DNA of 64,000 bases from Mytilinidion resinicola (lineage: Eukaryota > Ascomycota > Dothideomycetes > Mytilinidiales > Mytilinidiaceae). The stretch lies in assembly GCF_010093595.1 (NCBI RefSeq), contig NW_022985446.1, positions 1,411,269 through 1,475,268 of the forward strand, read 5' to 3'. A model generated the notes under the pieces. The model was given only the letters and a program-made list of their open reading frames with translations, did no database searches and had not been told where the DNA came from. The stretch's first letter is position 1; each line of letters opens with the position of its first letter. Positions 1 through 10,253 of the stretch are shown one piece after another. The translations under genes and the position numbers were made by a program.

Positions 1-141
1 CTGAAGTTCGCCAGCGAGTTCGACGCGCTCATGGCCGTGGATCATTTCAATGATCCAACCAAGGCGGGTGCCTTTCGGGGCAAACAAACGACCGCCAAGT
101 TCTACAACTTGGAGAACTTCGAACACGGCGTCTACGAGTGA
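1..141 (+). CDS. C-terminal end of an unidentified protein
   Basis: An open frame starts at base 1 and ends at TGA 139-141, giving 46 residues that end in FEHGVYE. Codon use is clearly coding (rich in third-position C/G) and the frame stops just before a noncoding repeat field, so this is read as the last part of a plus-strand gene that begins left of the window. The tail is acidic and aromatic (KFYNLENFEHGVYE). I do not recognise a family from so short a piece. Confidence 0.6.
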   Translation: MKFASEFDALMAVDHFNDPTKAGAFRGKQTTAKFYNLENFEHGVYE

Positions 142-295
142 GGGGGGGTGGATGGCGGTTCCTTTCGACTGTTGATTGTAAATTAGTTTCTTTTGTCTAC
201 ACTTCTGCCCATCATGAGGCCATACTGAATCGATTCTGATTCCTTTTCGATATTGGAAAAATGACGTGAAATTGAGCCTGATTTGTGATGTGTAC

Positions 296-748
296 TGGGA
301 CATGGTGAGGATGTATGTAATTTATATTGTGCGGTAATTTAGGAGGGTTGTTGTAGCGTTTTGACATTAAGGCTGCAACAGGAAGACACCTCCTAATGTA
401 CTATGATTTGAATTCATTCTAGCGTTTTGACAATGAAGCTACAACAGGAAGACACCCCCGGGCGTACCATGATTTGAATTCCATGATGTCAAGGTCTTGA
501 GGGCGTGAATTAGATACCCCTGGCCTAGATACCCGATACGCTTATAATTTGCATCACATCGCATTTTACATCGAGTTTATTACTTGTTTGACAGTGAAGC
601 TGCAACGGGAAGACACCCCCGGGCGTGCTATGATTTGAATTTGTTCCAGCGTTTTGACAGTGAAGCTGCAACAGGAAGACACCCCCTGACGTACCATGAT
701 TTGAATTATATCATGTCAAGGTCGTGAGGGCGTGAATTGGGTACCCCG
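296..748. repeat. Array of a 60-bp repeat, left flank of P450 cluster
   Basis: Four copies of a roughly 60-bp unit lie at about 355-414, 421-480, 583-641 and 648-707. Each has the core tttgacaNTgaagctRcaac, then ggaagacacc, and ends catgatttgaatt. Two follow-on segments (about 481-586 and 708-748) share the phrase gatgtcaaggtc or catgtcaaggtc plus gagggcgtgaatt. The same family recurs at 5.5, 7.2, 14.1-14.4 and, inverted, 15.6 kb. No coding capacity is seen. The rest of 142-765 holds only the 3' flank of the preceding gene. Confidence 0.85.
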
Positions 749-765
749 TAGCGACATTAGCTAAC

Positions 766-2284
766 TTAATCGCTTCGCTGATACTTGCTCTTTTCTCGTA
801 GTTTCGGGCCATGTCTAAAGAATGCCCACGGAATCGGGGCCATAGCGAGAGCACAAAACCCCAGCACACTTGAGGCCCAGCCGACCCCAATCCCCTGGTA
901 CATCTGCAGTGTGAATAGCGGGAATGCTGCCGCGAGAGAATACCGCGTCAGGGAGTTTGCGCCGTTTGCAGATGCTCCGTAGAGCGGGCCGTACGTGTCC
1001 ATCATGTACATTCCTGCCGACAGGTAGATGTTGAGACTCCCAATCATGACGAGACACTGGGCCGCAATGGGACTAATCCAGTGGATGCTTGAGCGAGCGG
1101 TCCAGGCGAACCAGAAGAGGCCAGTGGGGAGACAAATGCTTCCAAACATGGCGCTGCATAGTCGGTACTCGGGCACTGATTTGTCAGGAGTGCTTGTAGA
1201 TTGCAGTAGAAAACGAGGAAGATTGGACCCGCGTGCAGTCTTGTCGATGGCCATGGCAAACATCGGGGCAAGGAAACACCCAATGATGAGGCCGAGGAAT
1301 GACAGGCTTTGCCCCGTGAGCGAAAAGCCGTACCGGGTGGAGAATACCCATGGACTCGCAATTACGAAGACGTAAAGAAGGCCAAACTGAAACCCCATAT
1401 ACATGCACAGCAAAGTGACAATAGGCTCTGTGAGGAGCATGTGTACTGGCCGGATGAGAGTCGTGCGGATGAATTTCGGAATCTGGTCCAAGAAGGCATT
1501 CAAAGACCTAGACGGCCTTGTTTCCTCTGCCCTCGTTTTTCGTTTGAGGATTATCTTTTTGTAAGATTCTCGAGTGAACATAATTGGGCTAAAGAGAGTG
1601 ATGGCGAAGAAAAGCGTGGTCCATTGCGTCCAGCGCCAGCCTTTGCTTTCAGCTACGAAACCACCCACTAAAGGACTGGCGCAGAATTTCAGCTCATACT
1701 TGTCATGGACTGTGGAAAGCTCGTACATACCCCATTGCAGATCCCAGCACAGGGCTACTGTAGTATATGATCAGAGGCCTTGCTCTCTCAGAAGGTGCCC
1801 ACATGTCGGCGACTGTAGCAGTCGCGATGCTGACGCCCGGACTAGCAAAAGCACCTGCAAAGAATCTGCAGATACATACGGCAGTGAAGTTATGACAAAA
1901 TCCGGTAGCCAGCACGAATATTGCAAACACAGGGAGCACGACGAGATAGACTGCTCTGCGGCCAAACGTTTCGCTCAATGGAGAGGCGATGGTCGGACCG
2001 AATGCCATGCCGAGATTGTACAAAGACACTGGGAGAATAGAGACGGTCTCCCCGATCCGAAACTCAGCGGCTGTCTCTTGCCTTCCGGGTGCGTAGATAG
2101 AGGAGGCTAGAGTACAGACGAAGCCGATGCCACTGACAGCTCCGGAAGTAAAGATTTTCCTACTGGTAGACCAGTTTCGAGCGTTTTCAGGGTCTCCGTT
2201 CCATAGCTCTTCTTGTGTCTGGTCCCAGCTTTCTTCTCCCACGGGCGCACGGTGTTGAAGTTCGATGTGTGGAGAATCTGTCAT
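766..2284 (-). CDS. MFS transporter, DHA1 drug/metabolite:H+ antiporter type
   Basis: The protein has 487 residues in two exons (2284-1731 and 1675-766). They are joined across a 55-nt GT-AG intron (1676-1730, donor GTATGT) so that ...GSAMG continues into PLVGGFVAES. The N-terminal signature WNGDPENARNWS and a loop of the form LFFAITLFSP..F.RESYKKIILKRK are typical of fungal DHA1 multidrug or polyamine-type exporters, which have 12 membrane segments in the plasma membrane. The loop motif SETFGRRAVY matches the MFS motif A region. It lies next to a P450 and a pathway-type regulator, which suggests export of the cluster product or of a toxic intermediate; that role is inferred. The start is the first Met of the conserved N-terminus. 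Confidence 0.85.
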
Positions 2285-2881
2285 CGTTCGGGCTGGACGA
2301 ATGCTCGTGCAATGCTGCTGGTGGACCTTGACGTTCCATGGTATGTACGCTCTTTAAAACGACCAAGGAATATGTACTCTAGATACCATTGATACTGGGA
2401 GTGCACTATGAATGCCATTGTTGAAGAGTTGAGGTGAAAGATTCCGAGGCACCACGGCTAGACGGCAGGAACTAGTACTGCGTAGGGCGTGCTAGGTGAA
2501 CTTCCTATGCGCCTTAAATCTTTCAAGGCAATGATCTCCCGCTCGAGGTATCAGGATTACTTATCGTCAAGTTTGAGGACGCATTTCGATTTTGACATGC
2601 TAAACAAGGAAGAGAGGTGGAGAAGAGGTTGGAATGAAGCAATTGTGGTGATGTTCTAAAAGGGTTTAGCGACACAACCAGCCGCCGATCCATGAGGTTC
2701 AGAGTGGCGTAGCACCGAGGAGCGCTTTGACAAAGACTAGTTCACACGAAATTTCTGTTATGAGCAGGCGCTGAACCCTAAGAATTGTGCTTTTCCTTCT
2801 AGAGATGACGCCTGAAGCCCTCCGCTGTCTAATACGCCGTGTAATACGCCGCGCGTGCCATTCCACGAAATCCCTTTTTTT
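2285..2881. other. Intergenic, no gene seen
   Basis: This 597-bp spacer holds the promoter of the MFS gene on its left side and the 3' end of the TPR gene on its right. I see no supported ORF, RNA gene or repeat copy in it. Confidence 0.6.
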
Positions 2882-4318
2882 TTAAATTTCCAAATCCGCC
2901 TGTTCATTAGGAAATAGTCCGTCCATTTCCACCAATCCCTCATTCACTTTCACTCCGCTATTCACACGACTCCAGTCGTCCGCCCGCCATACACTCACCT
3001 CCCATTCCTCATTACACCACCTTTCAACCTCATCCTTCCTCATCCAAAACTCAGCACTCCGCTCCAGCATATTCCAGATGAAGGTCTTAACAACCGCGAC
3101 TCCCTCATCCCGCAGCCTTTTAGCGTCGGGGCTACAATCACCCTTGTCATCATCCAGCAATGCATGTCTGAGATCCACGGGTCGGGAGAATGAAGGAAGC
3201 GTCGTGTTGAAGAATACTAGCATCAAGGCCGTATCTAACTCTTCCGTCGTCGCAAAGGGTGGAAATGAAATCGAGTACCTGTGCACGTTTGATATACACG
3301 GGATGGCAGGGCTGATCACACCGAAAGGTAGACAAGAGGTAAACAGCGTTGTGAGTGTGCTGAATTCTGCTGCAAATGGCTTGATGGAGATCTTCCGCTT
3401 TCTGTTTTGCTCCATGACACACGAGTCTTTGCGTGTGACCGGGTATGCTGGCGGGGCTCGGGCGGACGTGATTATTGTGCCGTGGGCAAGGTTGTGTAGG
3501 ACGGTAGAGAGCCAATGGGCGGGATACTCGAGTTCGTAAAGGCGTGTCACCATCCTGAACATTGGTATCGTGTTGAGCGGTGCATGGACAAGGGCGGGTT
3601 CGCGGTGGGGACATCGTGTTGGTAGCGCCAACTTCAGAAAGTGGGCGTACAGCGAAGTCTCGAGTTCGTCTCGTTCAATGAGACTGCTGAACATTGGCAT
3701 CACTCCTTTGAAGGGGATATCGAAATGAGGAAAAGCCCCGTCATGGTCCACATTGAAGTACGCAGATGCATATCGCCTAGTGTTGTCAGAACAAGTCGTC
3801 TGAAAAGGGAGTACGGCAGGAAGTCCATACGTACACAATATGATCCACATCCTGAGACTCGCTGAAGTCGTGAGCTTGCTCCAGAACGCTGTTCAGGATT
3901 CGCCATTCGTCATCCTTCACAAAATGTCTATCCTTGGTCAGTTGCCTCATTGTGCCCGAGGCAAGGTTATGGCGTTTCGTATGGATGTGAGCCTTCAAGA
4001 TCCGAAGCCGGCATCGACGCCTGAGAGCAAATTCGTCGCCAGGAAGCTTTCGTAAAGCACTCTCGGCGTATTTGACGGCATCGGCATATTTTCCCATCTC
4101 GAAGGAGGCAGCGGAGAGGTTGGACAGAGGTTTCGCGTCATCGGGGGCCAGCGTCGTAGCCTCGCTGTAGGACTTGACGGCTACCAATTTCATATCAGTA
4201 AAAGGGTGAGTCGTGTGCTCTTCCCGGGCTTACCTTGGACCATGTTCCCGGCCTTGTAGAAGCCATTGCCCTCGTCCCGGAGAGATGCAGCCCTGAGAGC
4301 GTTGTCTTCACTCGCCAT
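2882..4318 (-). CDS. TPR-repeat protein of fungal TPR/DUF4470-like type
   Basis: The 441-residue protein has three exons: 4318-4234, 4180-3835 and 3776-2882. The introns are 53 nt (GTAAGC donor) and 58 nt (GTACGT donor, CTGAC branch point). The first 75 residues form TPR helices (LRDEGNGFYKAGNMVQ, then SEATTLAPDDAKPLSNLSAA). The rest has the pattern of fungal proteins joining an N-terminal TPR to a large uncharacterised region, with blocks such as EYPAHWLSTVLHNL and FATTEELDTALMLVFF. The DUF4470 assignment is from memory of related proteins and is tentative. An in-frame upstream Met exists at 4378; I chose MASEDNALRAASLRDEGN because the TPR helix starts soon after. Function unknown; a protein-interaction role is inferred. 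Confidence 0.7.
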
Positions 4319-5664
4319 AACCGGGTCGAAGTGCCGCATTGCTGCTGCAGATGGAGAGTACAGCTTGCGGGAGTGCAAAGTTTGCTTCAGCCATTTTGTT
4401 GGGCAGCACGGGCAACTTTGCTGCGTGGATCCGCTCAGATGGACAACTGTCGAGGCTGCAAGTGGCGGTGAGAAGTATGGAACTAGCGCGAGTCAACAGC
4501 CAGAGTTTAATTTGGAACGCGTGAACACCTGATCACGTTATCGATATTCATTCTAGAAGCTTTTATATATCACCCATCCCTGCTGTGAATGTAGTGTACC
4601 TGCGTCAAGAGTAATGTATGCCGGGTGCTTTCCCACGAAGGATGCCTTCGAAAGCTGCACATTTCCGACGTGTAACTGGATTTCGAAGAGTACCCACCGG
4701 AACGTGTAATCCTACACAATGCTTCCTATAGCATGAATAAAATGGGTGTCCCTTGCCTTATAGTCTCGAAGCTGCTCTCATCTTGTGTGTATGTCCCATG
4801 AATATTTCTCTCCTGCCACGTATCATTGTATTCTATGTTGGCTCAGTCCCAGAATGCGCGCTTCAGGTATTGTATGTACACGCCTTTGTTCCTCCCATCA
4901 TGCTCTTCTACAACTGCCTAATCCAGCCTTGGAAGGATAATGCGCTTGAAATGCGGACATTAAACGATGTCTGATCAGTGTCGTTGTGCTCCGTTTACGC
5001 AAGCTTTCTGTCCACGTCGGCGGGATCATCTCACCTGCCGCGTTGGGCTAAGCGCTTTGATACCTTGAACCTCAGATTCTTCCTAATGCTCGGAAATGGC
5101 GAGATAGGTTTGGTGAAGCTTTCGGTTGTCATGCCATGTTTCCATGATGGATATAGTGGAGTGTATGACAACCTGACAGTCGTCTCGAACAGGCTAGGAA
5201 GGACGGAGCTAACTAAAATAGGAGGCGCTAATAAATCTATCGGCGTACGACCTCAGAGATGGGTTAGCGAAGCCTACACCGCCTGATACTTGCATTTGGT
5301 CGTTACTACTGTAGATTATAGTGCGTTGGCTGGCCCAGCTTGCGAAAGTAGACCCCGTCTAGCACATGTAGGGCTTTTGCGTGAAGCACGTTACCATCGT
5401 GTCTTGAAGGTGCTGTTGCCGCCTACCAACTATGAAACTACAAGAAGTCAAGTTCATAATGTCATACGACGTTGTAGATTAGACATATGAAAAAGGGGAA
5501 GGGATAAGGGTCGAAACTTTAGGTACCCAATACGGTTGCAATTTACATTACATCGCATTTAATATGAAGTCTATTACTATTTTGCGCACCTACGCACCTA
5601 TTTAAGGCACTTCTAGCATATACGAACCCAAGTTCATGCGATGTCAAGGTCGCAAGAGGCCCGT
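4319..5664. other. Intergenic, no supported gene
   Basis: About 1.3 kb lies between divergent coding units. Short ORFs of 60-100 codons on the plus strand (4753-4974, 4978-5286, 5290-5490) run head to tail but show no recognisable domain, no coding-like codon bias and no splice logic. The right end (about 5515-5660) is a copy of the dispersed repeat family. Confidence 0.55.
5515..5660. repeat. Dispersed repeat copy
   Basis: The block resembles 531-586 and 14281-14437. The shared phrases are: taggtaccc or tagatacccgatacg, gcatYRcatYgcRttttac or similar, attttgcgcacctacgcacc, and gatgtcaaggtcgcaag. It lies directly downstream of the protein kinase gene. Confidence 0.7.
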
Positions 5665-6879
5665 TTACATCTTCTCCGATTCAGCGACAATGGCGTTGCG
5701 GATCTCATCGTCGCTGAGTCCGACAGAACGAACGACGCTAACATCGGAGAGATGCCTTATGATGTTCTCCTTTGCTTTCTGGGACATTTTGGCGCGTTCA
5801 GCTATTGCTGGAGCCTCATACCAACTAAACATCTCCTCCAACGAGCCTTTCTGAGCGTCAGATTGATCCCTTGAAGCAAAGCGGAACTTATTGCCTTTGA
5901 GAAGGTCGGTGAAGCCCCGCCAATCCCAAGATTCCTCTTTGTCAACAATGCTCATGGACAGAGTATGCACAATCTGAAAGAAGGCACCGTTGTCGTCTTC
6001 GATGAGCATCGCTATCTCGTCTGCCGCCGTTTGGGGCCTAGTCCGGAATGGGTTTTGGGCCTCGGTCTCGTAGTGGTTGGCTTGCCCAAAGTCGATCAGA
6101 ACGACGTTGGGCAGTCCTGGGAAGTCCTGCCTGGCCGAGTTTAGCATTACGTTGCTGTCATGGAGATCGTTATGACTAACCTTCATGCTATGGATGAAGC
6201 GTATGGCCTCTCCAAGCTGCAGGAAAACGTGCCATACGAATTCCTTGGGCATCCAGTAACCACTGGGCCGTCCCAAATATGAGTCCCAAAAGCTGTCTAG
6301 CGTTGGTCCTATGGCTGCTTCCATTGTAATTGATGAAAGCCCAGCCGGTGGAACGTTTGCCCCGAGTAGCTTGCTGATACTTCTACCGGGAAAGCCGTCT
6401 GACTGCTGGAGGTATCGGAGAATTACCGCCTCCGTCCAGGCGCGCTCGACCATCGTCGTAGCACTGTGAACCTTGACCACGCAGATTTGAGCCTTTAGGC
6501 TCGCTGGGATTTTCTTGGTTGGCTGCTGTGCAATGTTAGGATAGTCTTCAAGAGCATCGCGGGGGATACAATAGAAGACCTTACCAAAGCTCCCAGAGCC
6601 GGCCGGCTTGATGGTTAGCAACTCCTCTGGAATGGCACTTTCCCAGTTAACGACGGTGTCCATCACGATGGTGAACTCCGTTGGTGGCGATTCGGTCTCT
6701 GAATCGGAGTCGGACTCATCGCTGTCGTCGCTGTCTTCAGCTGGTGTGTCCGCCATCTTTTCTTGAGTGGAGATGCTCTCCAGTTGAACATGTCGATGAC
6801 CAGAAGAATCGATGTTTTGGTGGGTCTCCGAGCTTTCAGCGTCGGAGCCCCGGTGATCTTGGATGCCGTTAGCATCCAT
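5665..6879 (-). CDS. Serine/threonine protein kinase-like protein
   Basis: A single-exon ORF of 404 residues. Residues 45-65 form an acidic, Ser/Asp-rich tract. The kinase core follows: glycine loop GSGSFGKV (about 94-101), VVKVHSA with the ATP lysine near 136, a likely alpha-C Glu near 150, catalytic loop HNDLHDSN (236-243, Asp238 and Asn243), and DFG at 263-265. All key catalytic residues are present, so it is probably active. HND replaces the usual HRD, as in many fungal stand-alone kinases linked to accessory loci. No transmembrane segment or regulatory domain is seen. The gene sits between two dispersed repeat copies inside the putative cluster; a role there is inference. Confidence 0.8.
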   Translation of the reverse strand: MDANGIQDHRGSDAESSETHQNIDSSGHRHVQLESISTQEKMADTPAEDSDDSDESDSDSETESPPTEFTIVMDTVVNWESAIPEELLTIKPAGSGSFGKVFYCIPRDALEDYPNIAQQPTKKIPASLKAQICVVKVHSATTMVERAWTEAVILRYLQQSDGFPGRSISKLLGANVPPAGLSSITMEAAIGPTLDSFWDSYLGRPSGYWMPKEFVWHVFLQLGEAIRFIHSMKVSHNDLHDSNVMLNSARQDFPGLPNVVLIDFGQANHYETEAQNPFRTRPQTAADEIAMLIEDDNGAFFQIVHTLSMSIVDKEESWDWRGFTDLLKGNKFRFASRDQSDAQKGSLEEMFSWYEAPAIAERAKMSQKAKENIIRHLSDVSVVRSVGLSDDEIRNAIVAESEKM

Positions 6880-7129
6880 GTTGGTGGTTAGCTGGTTTCT
6901 GTGTATGCTGTCTTGAAGATTGATCAGCGTATGTTCGTGGTGATGTGATTGAGTATGAGCTTCTCATAACCTACGTGGACTTGGATATATATCGTGAGCT
7001 AGTCGTCTAGCCGAGCACATTGTTGACTGCTATATCGTCTAACAACGCGCTTTGTGATGGGGCAGCCGGCGCCGAAAGATACATTGTGTTAGAGCTGGTG
7101 GATGTTCGAATACAATACGACTCGGAAGG

Positions 7130-7345
7130 AAACTCAGGAGTGCTTGAAGGAGAGAAGCGACATTGAGGATGGCAATGCCATGAGCTGTACCAGGAAGACT
7201 ACATCCCATATGCTTGAAATTTGCCGTACATCACGTTTTACATCAAGCCTATCACTGTTTTGCGCACCTACGCACCCTTTCGAAGCACCTCTGGCCTATT
7301 CGAAATTGAATTCAGGCGACATAAAAGTCGAGAGGGCGTAGATTG
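7130..7345. repeat. Dispersed repeat copy
   Basis: It matches the 5.5 and 14.3 kb copies: accaggaagac at the left, then acatcacgttttacatcaag, actgttttgcgcacctacgc, and gcgacataaaagtcgagagg at the right. It lies in the 600-bp gap between the kinase and the 3' end of the transcription-factor gene; nothing else is seen in 6880-7478. Confidence 0.7.
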
Positions 7346-7478
7346 GATAGCAATAGGCTTGATATAGTAAATAAGGTGTAAATGATGCAGTATCGTGAAT
7401 CAGAAGTGTTATTATAGAGTCCTGATAGGGAAGTTACAATACGAATACGCCCTCAGGCCTACCAGAACACCACAAGCC

Positions 7479-9615
7479 CTACCAGAAATTGCTTCTACGA
7501 TATCCTTGAGGACCGCGTTCCAAGAAGAGGCTTATCGCCTTTACGGCGGCGCTTGCTTTCGTGATGCCCAAGTCGTTCTTTAGATAGATCAAGACGTTCT
7601 GGATCCATTCTAGTCTCTTGGGGTCTATGCCGACTAAGCTGTCAGATATTAATACTTGAGATGTGACGGCAAGGGGCCAAAGGAGGTAATATCCTCTAAG
7701 CCCACAGACGTTGGAAGCGGAGCTTGAATCTTCCTTTGTTCTGATAATTACCGTGAACTGAGGTAAGACCGACGCGCAGACATCTTTCACCATCCTTGAC
7801 ATCTGGCATTCGATATGGCTTCGGTCTAACAGGACCGGATCGATGGCCGGACTAGCGCCTGTCGGAGAGGAAAGCATTAATACGCCGATTATCTCATGCA
7901 TGGCTATGTTGAGAAAAAGCCTCGCGGTGCGATAGAGGTTCCATCCAAAGCTAGTGTATGTGTCAGCGCATATGACAAGTTGTCGGGCCGGAAACAAATA
8001 CATTATCTTGAGAGAATCGTATACGTGGACTTCTAACGGGGCCCCTTCGCTTTTCAGAAGCATGTCCACCCACTTCGTGTCGTACTGCCCATATATAGAG
8101 GCCCTGTTTTCAAGAATTTGGAACTTCCAATCATCGGGCAAATTCTCCTCTTCCCAGGTCTGAAACGCGATGTCCAATTCGTTCGCCTCCATTAAAAGCT
8201 GCAACGGATCAATCGAATGGCTGCTGGTGCCGGCTGGCATTGCAACGTGTCTGCGCCACTTAGACCAGATTGAGACAACTGAGTGGATCACTTTGGATAG
8301 CCGGATAGTCGAGTGAGTTATTCCAGTGATACGCATCTTGTAGGTGTGTACCGAGTCTGCCCAATGGTCTAAGCCGGCCGGCGGTTCTTCACATGTGTTG
8401 AGATTACCCATCAGCTAGAATGAGCTAAGTTAGTTTGCGAGCGGGGACAATCATCATACATCTTAGCAGAATCAGAAGCCCACTGACCATCTGTGCGTAC
8501 ACTAAGTCCAATTCAGTCTGCGTTCGAAGACATTGGTCAGAATCTTGGAATCAAGGCTCACCTAGATCGAACAGCCGGGAGGCAACGGGAGTATGGTATT
8601 CTTCAGGTTTCCGAAATCTCAACAGAGCTACTGCGCCGCTTTTGTGGACCAGCCAGTGGCCGTTGTATGTATCAGCTGTAAGATTCTGCAACTCAACCCG
8701 TCAATATCTCGTTCTGGATGCATGGAGGTGTGTAAGTCGCTATTGAGATAATGAAAATGACCGTACCTCCCACACACCAAGTAAATATACAGTGAGAAGC
8801 GTTTCGTCCGACTTGGATTCGACCGGGTCTTTGATTGCGGCTTGCATGAGCTTGAGAGCTTTCCCACAGTACTCAGAAGACCGCAGTTTAGCCTCAGCAG
8901 ATTTGAAGCGGCCATAAAAGTTCGCATAGCATGTAGCCAGCGTCGCGGCCCTGAGACACGAGTCTGGAGCCGCATTTTCGTACATGGGTACAAAGTCCAA
9001 GACGCCATCTGAGATAATGCCGGGATCGGTGCTGGAGCTCGGGACTACAAAATCATAGAGCCAACGGGAGTATGCGAGGTCTTGGAGATCGTCACTCGGC
9101 TGCCTGTTGAGACTGAGATGCTGGGCCACCGATGTCAGAGTTGAGATCGAGTCGGCTGTTGGTGGTGATTCGCTCGATTTGGAGCTGTGGGAAGCCGATT
9201 TAGTCGCCCGCTTGCGCCAGCCATCTTCAGCCTTCTGGGCGGCAATGGCTGTTTGGTTCCGGAAAAGAAGGTCGGACTGGTCTCTGTACTGGCACTCGTG
9301 CCCGGTCTTCTGGCATCTTGAACAGGTTGGCTTGGCCTCATCACACTGCTCCTGTTAGCATAGCGCGTGCACAAGGGATAAACGAGATGTCCGCGACGGC
9401 TGTCCTTGATCGGATCGAGGCGGCTTCCACAACAGGCATGCGTGAAGTTGGCGGAGAGTGGAGAACATGCCCAGCGGTCCGGTCCGGACTTACTTTCACT
9501 TTGCGGGTTCTGGGGAGATGTTGGTTAGTGTGGGGAGAAGAAGTGGATATTCTAAGGAGCTGGGGCCTAACCTGCACATCTGACATCCTTTGCTAGGCCT
9601 TCCGCGGTAAGACAT
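7479..9615 (-). CDS. Zn(II)2Cys6 fungal transcription factor
   Basis: The 570-residue protein has six exons: 9615-9572, 9509-9494, 9345-8767, 8685-8562, 8501-8488 and 8414-7479. Splicing assembles the binuclear zinc cluster GCQMCRTRKVKCDEAKPTC plus SRCQKTGHEC (about residues 11-39), a perfect C-x2-C-x6-C-x6-C-x2-C-x6-C. The C-terminal part carries the usual fungal regulator region (LLTVYLLGVWE, then HWLVHKSGAVALLRF). Exons 2 and 5 are only 16 and 14 nt, and the zinc cluster is split by two introns, so automated callers may miss the N-terminus. It is transcribed divergently from the CYP505 gene over about 640 bp, which suggests a pathway-specific regulator; that is inference. Confidence 0.88.
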
Positions 9616-10253
9616 CGCTTCGGTGTCTCCAAAATGAGGGTGTTGGTATGGAGAACGAAGGGTATACTTAAGGTAATGGAGGTGTTGTGTTATGGAGGAG
9701 ACGAGGAGCTGCCGACTCCGTTCTACGTCAGCCCGGGCACGCCATGCAAGCATCAAGCGTCGCTTTCGACCCCGCCCTTGCGACGCGAAGTGAGCCGCAG
9801 CGAAGACGACGGGCTGTGCTCTTCGCTCTCTACTCCGCGCGCTGGTGAAGCTGAACTCGTTACACTGATGAACTTCTTCTGGTGGCGCATCGTCGATGGA
9901 TGCGGCAACTAGTACGTAGGGCCGAGTGGCTGAAACCCGCAGCACTGGTGCCAGGGTTTTCCGGGGCCAACGCGGTCTGGTAGCCATCGCGATGATGGCC
10001 GCATTTGGCTAAAGGAGCGAGGTCAGATATACACATTATACCTTTGTTCATCGGGCGAGAGCGAATACTCTTAAGGATGGAGATGCTCTATTCCCGAGCT
10101 TAGCTACGGTAGCCCCAAGATTCTCCCATTGCCTCAATTTCCCAATTTCCCATTCTTCTATTTTTCTGATTCTGGATTTGCTTCAAATTGCACCACAGCT
10201 GCTCTTCATTTTCCATTTCCATTGTCTTAGTCTGTGACCAACAAGCGCCTGCG
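9616..10253. promoter_or_regulatory. Shared upstream region of regulator and CYP505 genes
   Basis: This 638-bp divergent intergenic region separates the start of the Zn(II)2Cys6 gene from the P450 start. A short pyrimidine-rich stretch (about 10130-10240) precedes the P450 ATG. No confident binding site could be defined by eye. Confidence 0.5.

Noticed and set aside
355..707. Regularly spaced 60-bp repeats as a CRISPR-like array
   Set aside because: The genome is eukaryotic, the units themselves are the repeat, and there are no unique spacers of constant size.
4753..5490. Three consecutive short ORFs on the plus strand
   Set aside because: No splice sites joining them sensibly and no recognisable protein.
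9634..9912. 92-codon ORF in the regulator/P450 promoter
   Set aside because: It lies in the expected divergent promoter and has no domain.
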